A stretch of 51,419 nt of DNA from Flavobacterium undicola (GCF_009909155.2 NZ_JAAAPM020000029.1:1-51419), one strand, 5' to 3'; counted from the stretch's first letter, positions 8,079-17,433 are shown. Notes: generated by a model from the sequence alone, not told the origin. Numbers and translations: made by a program.

Positions 8079-10064
8079 TTATTTCATCTTTAACTTCAAA
8101 ACAGTTACTGAATAAGCCGGTAAAGTCAATTGTGCTTTTTTTCCATTCAATTTAAATTCCTTTTCTGTAGGACTTATTTTTTTAGGATTAGCAAATGAAT
8201 TTTCGTCATCTAAATTAGCACTTACTAAAGTCACAAGCGTTCCCTTAGAAGCTAATTTATCCCCATTTAAATCTACCTCAACACTTTGTGTATCTGATTT
8301 TGTATTTACTAATTTTACGATTACTTCTTTAGTATTGCTATCTTTTGCAGCCGTGGCGTACAAATCATTTTGTCCTGTTACTGCTTTTCCATCTTTCGTA
8401 ATTGATAATAAATCAGTTCCTTTATTTGTCGAAAATATTTTTTGTACATAATAATTAGCCGAACCATAGGCTTCCAAATTATTGAACCAAATCATATCCG
8501 GAGTCCATTGCCAAGCTTCTTCATGTGCCATCAAAGGAGCATAAGATGTCAAATGTACCACTTCGGCATTTCTTTCCAAACCAGTCATAAAAGCAGCTTC
8601 AGAAAACGCACATTCCCAATTGTTTTTATTATCAGGACTGGCAATAGCAACACTTTGAGCAGCATATTCTCCAGCGAATATTTTAGGCCCTTTTCTATCA
8701 TAACTATCATAACGGGTAGCATTTTCTCTAAACCATTTTGGGTTTTTATAATAATGCTCATCTACAATTTCAGCATTTAACTTTTTAAGTTCTTTCATGC
8801 CGTACTCAAAATAATCTCCTTCCGGGAAAGGTCCCGCACCAGAAACAATAGTGATATTTGGGTATTTAGATTTAATGGCTTTTTCAAACACTTTGTATCT
8901 TTCAATATAAGCAGGCCCCCATTGTTCATTTCCAACACCAATAAATTTAAGATTAAATGGTTTTGGGTGTCCCATTTCTGATCTGATTTTCCCCCAAGGC
9001 GTTTCAACAGATCCATTTGCGAATTCAATTAGATCCAAAGCATCTTGCACATAAGGATCTAAATCTTCCATTGGAACCAATTCTCCTGTATTGAACTGGC
9101 AAGCCATTCCACAACTTAAAATCGGAAGCGGCTGCGCTCCAATATCTTCAGAAAGTTGAAAATATTCAAAAAATCCGATTCCAAAAGTCTGAAAATAATC
9201 CGGAGCCAGTTTATGACTGAACTCGGTATTCCATCTATTGATTAATGTTTCTCTTGTCTCAATATCTCCAACCGTTTTTTTCCATTGGTAACGTTGTGCC
9301 AACGTTTTTCCTTCAACAATACATCCTCCAGGAAATCTTAAAAAACCAGGTTTTAAATCATAAAGCAACTGAACAATATCTTTACGCATTCCATTTTTTC
9401 TGTTTTTCCAAGTATCTTCCGGGAATAATGAAATCATATCTAAATCAATCGTTCCTGTACCTTTAAATGTGATTTTCAGTTGCGCTTTTGCTTCTGTTTG
9501 AGTTGCAGTTAATTGTGCTGTATAATTTTTCCAATCCGATGATAAAGGAACAATAGTAGTTTCTCCTACTGTTTTTCCATTTTTATCGATAAATTGAATA
9601 TTAATTTGCTTGATGGCTCCATCATGATTGGCAGCTTTCAAAGAAAGATTGTACTTGGCATCCTTTTTAATACCCATTCCTCTGAATCCTTCATTGATGA
9701 TTTGATACCCTTTATCATCTTTTACAACAACTCTGCAAAAATTAAGATTGGTTTTATTTTCAATTACTTTAATAGTGGTTGCAATTCCCGATTGCGTATT
9801 AAACGAATGTCTATCACTATTAGGCTGAGACCATCCCATTAGAGGATTTTCAAACTCAAAAGATCGGTTTTTAATCATTTCTGCATATAAACCACCATCA
9901 GCAGCAAAATTGATATCTTCAAAAAAGACACCATACATTGTAGGCTGAATTTTGGTGATTGAATTAGCGATATTAACTTTTAAATTTGTTTTCTGAGCAT
10001 TCGAATAAAAGCCATTTAGCAAAAGCCCGAAAAGGGCAATTTTAGTGATTAAATTATGGTTCAT
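8079..10064 (-). CDS. Exported GH51 alpha-L-arabinofuranosidase (copy B)
   Basis: This is a tandem paralogue of the 6027-8012 gene, with the same 661-residue length and domain order, clearly alignable end to end at protein and DNA level. It has a signal peptide ending SNAQ near residue 24. The catalytic acid/base Glu lies in GVGNEQWG (about 380) and the nucleophile Glu in FAGEYA (about 466). The paralogues differ most in the segment just after the nucleophile and in the N-terminal carbohydrate-binding region, which may mean different linkage or chain-length preference. It is the fourth gene of the operon starting at 13680. Confidence 0.92.
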   Translation of the reverse strand: MNHNLITKIALFGLLLNGFYSNAQKTNLKVNIANSITKIQPTMYGVFFEDINFAADGGLYAEMIKNRSFEFENPLMGWSQPNSDRHSFNTQSGIATTIKVIENKTNLNFCRVVVKDDKGYQIINEGFRGMGIKKDAKYNLSLKAANHDGAIKQINIQFIDKNGKTVGETTIVPLSSDWKNYTAQLTATQTEAKAQLKITFKGTGTIDLDMISLFPEDTWKNRKNGMRKDIVQLLYDLKPGFLRFPGGCIVEGKTLAQRYQWKKTVGDIETRETLINRWNTEFSHKLAPDYFQTFGIGFFEYFQLSEDIGAQPLPILSCGMACQFNTGELVPMEDLDPYVQDALDLIEFANGSVETPWGKIRSEMGHPKPFNLKFIGVGNEQWGPAYIERYKVFEKAIKSKYPNITIVSGAGPFPEGDYFEYGMKELKKLNAEIVDEHYYKNPKWFRENATRYDSYDRKGPKIFAGEYAAQSVAIASPDNKNNWECAFSEAAFMTGLERNAEVVHLTSYAPLMAHEEAWQWTPDMIWFNNLEAYGSANYYVQKIFSTNKGTDLLSITKDGKAVTGQNDLYATAAKDSNTKEVIVKLVNTKSDTQSVEVDLNGDKLASKGTLVTLVSANLDDENSFANPKKISPTEKEFKLNGKKAQLTLPAYSVTVLKLKMK

Positions 10065-10138
10065 GTTTTTTAGTCTTTTATTTAACTTGGTTCCTTTTTA
10101 GTTTCAAAACTTAATCTTTATTCATTTTATTAACTCAA

Positions 10139-11125
10139 TTATTCAATCAAAATTGGCCATAAATCAGCATCCCACTTTAACTCTTTAACAATTAAAACAG
10201 GTTTTCCGTTCTGTTTTACATCGTAGCCATGATAAAAGATATAATCTACGCCATCAAAAGTATAGGCGCTGTTATGCCCTACACCATAATAATTTTCGCC
10301 ACCCTGAACCACTAAAGTACCTCCTCCTTCAGTTAATAATTTACCATCTTTATCAACATAAGGTCCTACAATATTTTTTGATCTTCCAATAACTACCTTA
10401 TAAGTGCTTTCTTTTCCTCTACAACATAAATCCCATGACAGGAACTGATAATAATAGCCGTTCTTTTTAAATATAAAAGGAGCTTCTAAGGCTGCATCTC
10501 CTGGGTTAGCATCGGCTAATTCGAAAGTTCTCTTTCGTTTTGCAATAGTGTGCCACTTCTGCGGCTGTGCAATTGACAATAAATCGGGATTCAATTTCAC
10601 CATTTTCAGTCCTTCCCAAAAAGAACCAAAAGCTAGCCAAGGCGTTTTATTTTCATCGAATGTCAAATTGGGGTCTATGGCATTCCATAAATCACGATTT
10701 GGAATTGATTGAATGACAATTCCGTGATCAACCCATTTGTAAGCAGGATCTTTTGAATCCAAAGTCGTATTAGTTGTAACTCCAATAGCCGAAGTATTTT
10801 TTGCGAAAGCGGAAACCGAATAATACAAATAATACGTATTGTTGTGAAAGGAAATATCCGGTGCCCAAATATGATTCTTAAAATCAGCCGCAACAGAATC
10901 AGCCCAAACAGGCTTTTCATTAAATATTGCCGGCTCTTTATTCCAGTTTTTTAAATCTTTTGAACTAAAAACACTAATTCCGCGACCCGTACAGTACAAA
11001 TAATAGATGTCTTTTTGTTTGATCATCACTGGATCGTGAACGCTAATATCTTGAGCTGAAGAAAAACAGCAGATTAGCAGCGTTACTAACGAGAATAGGA
11101 TTTGTGAGTTTTTATTCAATTTCAT
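10139..11125 (-). CDS. Exported GH43 arabinanase/arabinosidase
   Basis: This is a five-bladed beta-propeller glycosidase of family GH43, 328 residues long, with a type I signal peptide ending FSSAQ at residue 25. The three GH43 carboxylates are present: Asp31 (VHDPV) as base, Asp151 (AIDPN) as pKa modulator and Glu214 (LEAPF) as acid. The compact single-domain layout and the FGSFWEGL segment resemble endo-1,5-alpha-L-arabinanases. It starts 7 bp after the upstream GH43 stop, so the two are translationally close. An exo-acting arabinosidase cannot be excluded. Confidence 0.88.
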   Translation of the reverse strand: MKLNKNSQILFSLVTLLICCFSSAQDISVHDPVMIKQKDIYYLYCTGRGISVFSSKDLKNWNKEPAIFNEKPVWADSVAADFKNHIWAPDISFHNNTYYLYYSVSAFAKNTSAIGVTTNTTLDSKDPAYKWVDHGIVIQSIPNRDLWNAIDPNLTFDENKTPWLAFGSFWEGLKMVKLNPDLLSIAQPQKWHTIAKRKRTFELADANPGDAALEAPFIFKKNGYYYQFLSWDLCCRGKESTYKVVIGRSKNIVGPYVDKDGKLLTEGGGTLVVQGGENYYGVGHNSAYTFDGVDYIFYHGYDVKQNGKPVLIVKELKWDADLWPILIE

Positions 11126-11132
11126 TTTTGGT

Positions 11133-12122
11133 TTATTTTTGAATTCCTTCTGATGTCATAATTACTCGTTTCATGGTTCCATCTTCATTATAAAAAAGAC
11201 GATCTACACAAACTGATCTTCTGAAACTACCTCCCTCAGTAGGAATAACTCCATTATGATAAATAAAATATGACTTGCCTTTAAAGTCAATTATAGCTTG
11301 ATGATTGGTATTGGAATTCCCGGCAACTTCGTTTAATATCCCTTTGTATTCCCAAGGCCCTTTAACCGATTTACTCATGGCATAGGCAATTTTTTCAGGG
11401 AATTCAGTTGCAAAGGACAAATAATACCAATTTTTACGTTTGTGAATCCAAGGTGCTTCGGTAAATTTTGGTAAATCGACAGTTTGCATTGGTCCGTCCA
11501 TTTCAATCATGTTTTCTTTTAATTTCACATAGTGACAAACGGTATTTCCCCAAAATAAATAGGCCTGACCATCATCATCTATAATAACAGATGGATCAAT
11601 ATCATCCCAACTGATTTTGGTTTCAGTGGTCATATCATTAGTGATTAATGCTTTTCCTAAAGCATCTGTAAAAGGACCAGTTGGACTATCCGAAACGGCA
11701 ATTCCTATTGCTTTTCCATGAATTGCTCCATGCGTAATAGCAACATACCAATAAAATTTTCCATTTCTTTCAATGACTTGTCCTGCCCAGGCATCGCCTT
11801 TAGCCCAAGCAAAATCAGAAGTTTTTAAAGGCACCGGATGTTCTTGCCAATTGACCATATCCGAAGAAGAATACACCAACCAATCGTTCATTCGATAAGT
11901 ATTAACACCTTTTTCAGGAACATCATGTCCTGTATAAAGATATACCTTGTCTTTATAAACCAAAGCAGCTGGATCAGCGGTGTATTTATCGGTAATGATA
12001 GGGTTATTCATTTTCAGCGACGGCTGATTTTTAGTTTGAGCTGTTTCTTTTACAGCAGCTGTTTTACAAGAAACAACTGCTGATAAAAGACTCACACTTA
12101 ATAATAGTGTTGTGATTTTCAT
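11133..12122 (-). CDS. GH43 glycosidase lipoprotein
   Basis: This 329-residue GH43 enzyme has a clear lipobox (AVVSC, Cys19), so it is probably anchored in a membrane. The catalytic triad is Asp50 (TADPA), Asp176 (DIDPS) and Glu222 (TEAPW). The insert between blades (WAGQVIERNGKFYWYV) is typical of GH43 arabinofuranosidases and xylosidases that remove side chains, a different subtype from the neighbouring endo-arabinanase-like enzyme. It is the second gene of the operon, 10 bp after the first GH51 gene. The substrate is inferred from context to be arabinan or arabino-oligosaccharides. Confidence 0.88.
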   Translation of the reverse strand: MKITTLLLSVSLLSAVVSCKTAAVKETAQTKNQPSLKMNNPIITDKYTADPAALVYKDKVYLYTGHDVPEKGVNTYRMNDWLVYSSSDMVNWQEHPVPLKTSDFAWAKGDAWAGQVIERNGKFYWYVAITHGAIHGKAIGIAVSDSPTGPFTDALGKALITNDMTTETKISWDDIDPSVIIDDDGQAYLFWGNTVCHYVKLKENMIEMDGPMQTVDLPKFTEAPWIHKRKNWYYLSFATEFPEKIAYAMSKSVKGPWEYKGILNEVAGNSNTNHQAIIDFKGKSYFIYHNGVIPTEGGSFRRSVCVDRLFYNEDGTMKRVIMTSEGIQK

Positions 12123-12132
12123 TATAATAATT

Positions 12133-13680
12133 TTATTTCCCTTCTAATACTACAACAGAGAATGCTGGAATAGTTACTTCTAATTTGCCTTTGGCATTCT
12201 TAAACCCTTTAAATTCTTTAGGTTCAATTGCATTGGGTTTATCAAATGAATTATAATCTTGTAGTTTTTTAGAAGTTAAAATTGTTGCTGTAACATTTTT
12301 CAAACCCAATTCGGCCAAATCAATTTCTATCTTATTTTCTTTCTTAGCATCAATATTTACTAAAGAAACGTGTACCAATCCACTTTTATCCTTTGAAGCC
12401 GAAGCCGAGATTGCAGGAAGAGTTTTTCCTTCAAAAGTATATTCTGGAGATTTGAAATCAATAGACAACAATTCAGCATCTTGATGCACACGGTACATTT
12501 TCATGATATGGTATGTTGGCGTCAAAATCATTTTTGCCTTATCAGTCAAAATAACCGCTTGCAATACATTCACACATTGTGCTAAATTAGCCATGCGTAC
12601 TCTGTCGGCGTGATTGTTAAAGATGTTTAGCGTCGAACCTGCTAAAACAGCATCTCTCATTGTATTTTGTTGGTATAAAAATCCAGGATTAGTTCCTTGT
12701 TGTACTTCGTACCAAGCTCCCCATTCGTCCACCATCATGGCTACTTTTTTCTCAGGATCATATTTATCCATAATAGCAGCATGTTTGCTAACATATTCTT
12801 CCATTTTCAAAGCCGAAGTCATCGTTTTAAAATAGCCATCCTCATTAAAATCTACAGCATCTCCTTTTTTAGACCAATTGATTACAGCATAATGGTGTAC
12901 TCCAACTCCACCCAACATATTTATGGGAATGTTTTTCATCAAAACTTCTGTCCAATTGTAATCGCTTCCATTAGCTCCAGAAGCAATACGAGTTAATCCA
13001 CCAGTATTCTCCCAATCTGACATGAATGTTGCAAATTTTCTATATTCACCAGCATAATATTCTGGAGTCATATTTCCTCCACATCCCCATGCTTCATTAC
13101 CAATTCCCCAAAATTTCACTTTCCAAGGTTCTACTCTACCATTTGCTTTACGCAAATCACTCATCGGACTTTTCCCTGAGAAATTAGTGTATTGAACCCA
13201 ATCAGCTAATTCCTGAACGGTTCCACTTCCTACATTTCCAGACAAATACGGTTGAGCACCAAGCAATTCACACATATTTAAAAAATCATGTGTTCCAAAA
13301 CTATTATCCTCAGTTACACCACCCCACCATGTGTTTACAATTGTTGGTCTTTTTTCTTTTGGTCCAACACCATCTTTCCAGTGGTATGTATCAGCAAAAC
13401 AACCTCCTGGCCATCTTAAATTTGGTATTTTTAATTCTTTTAAAGCGGCAATAATGTCATTTCTAACTCCATTTGTATTTGGAATTTTAGACGTATCACC
13501 TACAAAAAAACCTCCGTAGATACATCTCCCCAAATGTTCTGCAAAGTGACCATAAATATTTTTGTTAATAGTAGTAGGCTTTTCAGCCTTTTTGATACTC
13601 AGAATTGTGCTTTCCTTTTGCGAAAAAATAAGTTGATTACAAAAAGTAAAAATCAACAATAAGAACAGATTTTTTTTCAT
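12133..13680 (-). CDS. Exported GH51 alpha-L-arabinofuranosidase (515 aa)
   Basis: This is a shorter GH51 enzyme without the N-terminal carbohydrate-binding insert of its neighbours. It has a signal peptide to about residue 20 (LIFSQ), a GH51 barrel with acid/base Glu196 (GIGNEAWG) and nucleophile Glu319 (MVDEWG), and a C-terminal beta domain ending VVVLEGK. It is the first gene of the five-gene operon, with its own promoter and a proposed AraR site 26-44 bp upstream. The decayed fragment at 15522-15750 is a relative of its C-terminus, so a second copy once existed beside the endo-arabinanase gene. Confidence 0.94.
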   Translation of the reverse strand: MKKNLFLLLIFTFCNQLIFSQKESTILSIKKAEKPTTINKNIYGHFAEHLGRCIYGGFFVGDTSKIPNTNGVRNDIIAALKELKIPNLRWPGGCFADTYHWKDGVGPKEKRPTIVNTWWGGVTEDNSFGTHDFLNMCELLGAQPYLSGNVGSGTVQELADWVQYTNFSGKSPMSDLRKANGRVEPWKVKFWGIGNEAWGCGGNMTPEYYAGEYRKFATFMSDWENTGGLTRIASGANGSDYNWTEVLMKNIPINMLGGVGVHHYAVINWSKKGDAVDFNEDGYFKTMTSALKMEEYVSKHAAIMDKYDPEKKVAMMVDEWGAWYEVQQGTNPGFLYQQNTMRDAVLAGSTLNIFNNHADRVRMANLAQCVNVLQAVILTDKAKMILTPTYHIMKMYRVHQDAELLSIDFKSPEYTFEGKTLPAISASASKDKSGLVHVSLVNIDAKKENKIEIDLAELGLKNVTATILTSKKLQDYNSFDKPNAIEPKEFKGFKNAKGKLEVTIPAFSVVVLEGK

Positions 13681-13705
13681 TCTAATTACATTTTTGATTG
13701 GTTAT

Positions 13706-13724
13706 AAGTGTATTTTTAACATTT
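13706..13724. promoter_or_regulatory. Proposed AraR operator, GH51/GH43 operon
   Basis: AAGTGT-N7-ACATTT has one mismatch to AAGTGT-N7-ACACTT. It sits just downstream of the -7 box (13726-13733, minus strand), thus over the expected transcription start, a standard position for repression. Confidence 0.65.
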
Positions 13725-13725
13725 G

Positions 13726-13758
13726 TAAATATACTCAAAATAAAAGGATTAAAACAAA
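13726..13758 (-). promoter_or_regulatory. Promoter of the GH51/GH43 operon
   Basis: On the minus strand, TTTG (13758-13755) is followed after 21 bp by TATATTTA (13733-13726). This fits the Bacteroidetes TTTG/TAnnTTTG promoter with one mismatch in the -7 box. It lies about 46 bp upstream of the first GH51 start. Confidence 0.5.
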
Positions 13759-13776
13759 CTAAAAGTTCGAAATAAA

Positions 13777-13817
13777 AATACCATAATAAATAGTGAGTTA
13801 TTATGGTATTTTTTTTA
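13777..13817 (-). terminator. Terminator after the endo-arabinanase gene
   Basis: A 13-bp perfect stem (AATACCATAATAA 13777-13789, TTATTATGGTATT 13798-13810) has an 8-nt loop, with A/T tracts on both flanks. It separates the SusCD-endo-arabinanase block from the downstream GH51/GH43 operon. Confidence 0.75.
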
Positions 13818-13850
13818 GATAAATTACAAAAAACAAATATTATTCTAAAC

Positions 13851-13884
13851 AAATGCCTTTTCCTATGCTGTAGAAAAAGCATTT
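13851..13884 (-). terminator. Second hairpin after the endo-arabinanase gene
   Basis: AAATGCCTTTTC (13851-13862) pairs with GAAAAAGCATTT (13873-13884) with one mismatch and a 10-nt loop. It lies 11 bp past the stop codon. With the 13777 hairpin it forms a double stop. No strong T run follows it directly, so it may instead protect the mRNA 3' end. Confidence 0.5.
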
Positions 13885-13895
13885 ATTTTAAAGAA

Positions 13896-15512
13896 CTAAT
13901 CTATTTTTTTACCCCAAACCGGTCTGCCGTCTGAAGTCAGCCCAGAATAAGAAATAGTGACTTTACGAGTGCTTTTTTCCCAGTCCCAAGCATCACTCAC
14001 TTTGCATTTTACACCATTTACAGTTAGTGTTTTGTTGGTGCTGTCATACGCCCAGGTTCCAGTAACTCCTCCGCTTACTTTCTTATCTGCTGTCAAATAT
14101 ATTGTAATTGATTTTTGAATGGTTGCGTATTGATAGTTCATTGTAATTTGCTCCCATGTTCCAATGAATGCTGCATCGCTAATAGTAGTTTCTGGTACTG
14201 CTGCATATCTTTCAGCATCAACTACTGGCCACCCATCTTCTGTCCATTTTATGGCGCGAACGTGTCCCATCATTACTGCATTTGATGCATTTATACCCGG
14301 TACATCCTTTGGCAAACGAGCCTGAGAAGCATAGAACCATTGTTTGGTATCTGGGTTTTGGAAAATAGAACAATGAGAGAAACCTACCCATCCAGTGTGG
14401 TTATTAAAAGAATAAGGATGTGTAAGCATGGGCCAAGCATCTGCTCCATTGGTTACATTGGCACCGTTGATTCCTACATAAGGACCTGTAATGCTTCTGG
14501 AACGACAAACTCTGGTGTTGTAAGGAACATCAAGACCATCATAGGCCAAAAAAAGATAATAATAGCCTGTTGTTTCGTTGTACATTATCTCTGGACCTTC
14601 GGAACCTTGCCAACGACTAGTAGCACTTCGGGTAGCAATACGAGTTCCGTAATCACTTAAGGTTTTTAGTTGGTCTGGTTTACCTGTGGTAGGATTCAGT
14701 TTCAAGGCTGCAATTCCCGAATGCCAAGAACCATAAATCAAATAATGTTCCCCTTCTGGAGTGATGGTAAAAGTGGGATCGATGGCATTGAATTTGAAAT
14801 AAGCATTTTCCCAATTTCTTGTACCCGTGTAAGAATAAGGTTTTAATCCATCCGGTTCAGAGCACACTACCATTCCTTTGTCAACCCAAACATTGGTTGC
14901 TAAATCGTCTGATTCTGCTAATCCAATAAAGGCTCTTTCTGACCATGAATAAGTAAAATCGGCACCTATAATTGGTTCATCTACCACTATGCTGTAATAC
15001 ATTCTGTATTTATTGCCTACCTTTTTAATAAAAGGCGCCCAATACCCATATCTAGGATTAGCTATTGGCGCTAGAGCAGGAACCATTCTGGCTCTTTTGT
15101 TATTCAAAGAATCTTTAACCCAAGCAGGTGCCGTGGTCATTGAGGATCCCATAAATTCCCAATTCACAAGGTCTTTGGAACGTCTGTACATAAAATGTCC
15201 GTTTCCGTCATGTGCGTTTCCATAAGAAGCATCGGTTTGATACATATAATAATACTCCCCACATTTTTCAACAGAAGGATCGTGTACATTGGCTAAATTC
15301 CATTGCGAACGGTTACTCCAGGAAGCAATAGAAGTATAATTATCCGAATAAGTAGGTCCTGGAAATGTAGGTGGAACAATCACTACTGGCGGAACAACCA
15401 CAGGGTCTGGAGTAGTGGAATCATCACTGCTGGAGCAACCCACTACAGAAAGTACCAAGCCTAAAATTGCCGGGTAAAATCCTAATCTTACGATGAATGC
15501 TATTTTTTTCAT
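13896..15512 (-). CDS. Surface endo-1,5-alpha-L-arabinanase lipoprotein (GH43 plus C-terminal domain)
   Basis: This is probably the enzyme that first cuts arabinan at the cell surface. The 538 residues have a lipobox at Cys26 (SVVGC), followed by a Pro/Val-rich linker typical of surface lipoproteins. The GH43 propeller carries Asp78 (VHDPS), Asp245 (AIDPT) and a Glu in SEGPE (Glu305 most likely). About residues 445-538 form a lipocalin-like barrel (FIGTWEQ... TVNG...) as in the C-terminal domain of large extracellular arabinanases. It lies downstream of susC-susD, separated by a GH51 remnant. Confidence 0.92.
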   Translation of the reverse strand: MKKIAFIVRLGFYPAILGLVLSVVGCSSSDDSTTPDPVVVPPVVIVPPTFPGPTYSDNYTSIASWSNRSQWNLANVHDPSVEKCGEYYYMYQTDASYGNAHDGNGHFMYRRSKDLVNWEFMGSSMTTAPAWVKDSLNNKRARMVPALAPIANPRYGYWAPFIKKVGNKYRMYYSIVVDEPIIGADFTYSWSERAFIGLAESDDLATNVWVDKGMVVCSEPDGLKPYSYTGTRNWENAYFKFNAIDPTFTITPEGEHYLIYGSWHSGIAALKLNPTTGKPDQLKTLSDYGTRIATRSATSRWQGSEGPEIMYNETTGYYYLFLAYDGLDVPYNTRVCRSRSITGPYVGINGANVTNGADAWPMLTHPYSFNNHTGWVGFSHCSIFQNPDTKQWFYASQARLPKDVPGINASNAVMMGHVRAIKWTEDGWPVVDAERYAAVPETTISDAAFIGTWEQITMNYQYATIQKSITIYLTADKKVSGGVTGTWAYDSTNKTLTVNGVKCKVSDAWDWEKSTRKVTISYSGLTSDGRPVWGKKID

Positions 15513-15521
15513 TTTCTGTTT

Positions 15522-15750
15522 TTATTTTCCCTCAAGCATTACAACTAAAAAAGGAGGGATGATTAATTTAGTTTGTCGTTTTTGATTTTAAATCCTTTAA
15601 AAGTTGTTGGTTGAATTTTTATAGGATTATCAAATGTATTGTGGTCTTGTAATTTTGTAGATATTAAAATCGTTGCCAAAGTGCTTTTGATTCCAAACAC
15701 TGTAATTTCTATTTTATATTCTTTTTTAGAGTTGACAGATAAATAAGGCT
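15522..15750 (-). pseudogene. C-terminal remnant of a GH51 arabinofuranosidase gene
   Basis: Reading the minus strand from about 15750 gives peptide aligned to the last ~75 residues of the 515-aa GH51 enzyme (12133-13680). One frame reads ..LSVNSKKEYKIEI.. then ..KLQDHNTFDNP.. and FKGFK, against VSLVNIDAKKENKIEI, KLQDYNSFDKP and FKGFK in the intact gene. Near 15585 the frame shifts, and the end reads KLIIPPFLVVMLEGK then stop, against VTIPAFSVVVLEGK. No upstream part of the gene is present: the homology stops before susD. It is a truncated, frameshifted relic and not an expressed enzyme. Confidence 0.88.
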
Positions 15751-15774
15751 TTTTTCCTGTTCTCTTTAAGTTAT

Positions 15775-15817
15775 AATATCACACAGTAAACTTTTTAAGA
15801 GCTTACCATGTGATATT
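15775..15817 (-). repeat. Intercistronic inverted repeat after susD
   Basis: AATATCACA (15775-15783) and TGTGATATT (15809-15817) are perfectly complementary, with an inner partly paired loop. It lies 25 bp past the susD stop codon and at the broken end of the GH51 relic. It lacks a long T run, so it may only attenuate transcription or stabilise the susCD mRNA. Confidence 0.5.
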
Positions 15818-15841
15818 AAAAAACAAATTAACTAACTAATA

Positions 15842-17404
15842 TTAATAACCATCATTTTGACTTGTTCCAGGATTGTTGTCCATTTCCAATTGCGGTATTG
15901 GGAAGAATTCTCTTCCTGCTGCATAAGAATTAAATTCAACGTCTCTTGTTTTTAACCATGCTAATTTTACTGGATCTTGCAACCAACCCCAACGACGAAT
16001 GTCATCAAAACGATGTCCTTCTAATGGAAATTCCAGAAATCTTTCGTGCCCAATTTGATCTCTCATGGTCACTTGTGTCAATCCTGGTTTTACAGTAGCT
16101 AAATTTGGCAAACCTACACGAGTTCTAACCATTTGAATAAAACTATAAGCACCTTGTGTATCGCCAGTTTCGTTTAAACATTCAGCATACATTAACAATA
16201 TGTCCGCATAACGTAATAAACGTTCGTTTATACCAGAACGCCAGTCGAATTCGTTCGCATAAGCCCCGTCTGAATTTTCATATTTTCTACAAAATAAATC
16301 ATTTAAATCAGCTGAATTCCCTGCATAAACAGTAGCGAAGTTTTGTCCATAAAGCTGCATTCCTCCAGGCTTGTTATAGAACATTGTAGCATCTAAACGT
16401 GGATCTACTGTATTTGCAGTCGTTTTTTCTTGTTGGAATTCGTTGTATAAAGTCCAAGTAGGTTGTACGTCTGTCCATCCAAAGGCTCTAGGTCCATAAG
16501 TAATGGCTCTTGCTGATGTTTTCCCCCATCCCGAAGCAGGAGCACCACCCCAACCTAAATCAACACCGCCTGCAGATCTGCTGAATTGTACTTCAAATAA
16601 TGATTCTGAATTGTTTTCGTTAGTGTCAGTAAAGTTATCACGGTAATTAGAAACTAAAGAGTAAACTCCTAAATCGATTACTTGTTTAAATGCTATTTTA
16701 GCATTTGCAAAATCTTTAGTAAATAAATAAGCTTTCCCCAAATACCCTAAAGCAGCACCTTTGGTAGCACGTCCTTTTTGACCTGCATCTAAACCAGAAA
16801 CAGTAGTGTAAGATGTAGGTAATAATTCAGCTGCCTTTTTAAAATCGGCAATTACTTGTGCCCATCCTTCTTCGTTGGTTTTTTGAGGATAAAAGGCTGC
16901 GATTTCAGTTGGTACCGGTACTTTCTTAAACATATTAACTGCGTGAAACAAGTACAATCCTCTTAAAAAATAAGCCTGACCTAAAATTCTGTTTTTAAGA
17001 GCTGCATCAGTCATATTAATACTCGGAACATTGGTCAAAACTTGATTGGCGCGGTAAATCCCTTGATAGTAGGTTTCAAAAGCCCAACCATAAATGGCCG
17101 AATTTGATACATTCGAATTGAAACGACCTACATTGTACATCGCATCCCATGGGCTGTTACTTCTACAATCGTCTCCTTTTAAGTCTAGTAATAAAGGAGT
17201 ACTTCTCATGTAAGTACCATCAGTTAATAAACTACCGTAAGCAGCATTTACACCTTCTATAGCGTCTTGGTCATTTTTCCAGAATGAATCTGCAGCATCA
17301 TTGTTTGGGTCAACTTGAATTAAATCCTCATCGCTAACACAGCTTGTTGTTATGATAACTAGTGAAAAGAAACCAGCTAAATAATTATATATTTTATATT
17401 TCAT
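15842..17404 (-). CDS. susD: SusD/RagB-family glycan-binding lipoprotein
   Basis: This outer-membrane surface lipoprotein caps its SusC partner and binds glycan before import. The 520 residues have a signal and lipobox at Cys22 (ITTSC), the conserved N-terminal helical region (WKNDQDAIEGVNAAYGSL), TPR-like helices, and the typical C-terminal ending (LPLEGHRFDDIRRWG-like segment, FPIP, then NPG..Q..GY). It starts 29 bp after susC. The context implies arabinan or arabino-oligosaccharides as ligand. Confidence 0.95.
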   Translation of the reverse strand: MKYKIYNYLAGFFSLVIITTSCVSDEDLIQVDPNNDAADSFWKNDQDAIEGVNAAYGSLLTDGTYMRSTPLLLDLKGDDCRSNSPWDAMYNVGRFNSNVSNSAIYGWAFETYYQGIYRANQVLTNVPSINMTDAALKNRILGQAYFLRGLYLFHAVNMFKKVPVPTEIAAFYPQKTNEEGWAQVIADFKKAAELLPTSYTTVSGLDAGQKGRATKGAALGYLGKAYLFTKDFANAKIAFKQVIDLGVYSLVSNYRDNFTDTNENNSESLFEVQFSRSAGGVDLGWGGAPASGWGKTSARAITYGPRAFGWTDVQPTWTLYNEFQQEKTTANTVDPRLDATMFYNKPGGMQLYGQNFATVYAGNSADLNDLFCRKYENSDGAYANEFDWRSGINERLLRYADILLMYAECLNETGDTQGAYSFIQMVRTRVGLPNLATVKPGLTQVTMRDQIGHERFLEFPLEGHRFDDIRRWGWLQDPVKLAWLKTRDVEFNSYAAGREFFPIPQLEMDNNPGTSQNDGY

Positions 17405-17433
17405 TTTGATTCGTTTTTAATGGTTTGCTAATT

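Noticed and set aside
11838..12083. Antisense open frames inside the GH43, GH51, SusC and kinase genes
   Set aside because: They lie wholly within strongly supported genes on the other strand and show no family motifs.
13682..13882. Minus-strand open frame of 66 codons between the GH51 and GH43 genes
   Set aside because: It covers a promoter, an operator and a terminator hairpin and is very rich in Phe, Asn and Ile as expected from AT-rich non-coding DNA.
12133..15750. Idea that the GH51 relic and the intact GH51 are one gene split by insertion of the GH43 gene
   Set aside because: The relic is a second copy of the same C-terminal region that is complete in the 12133-13680 gene, so it is a duplicate and not the missing part.
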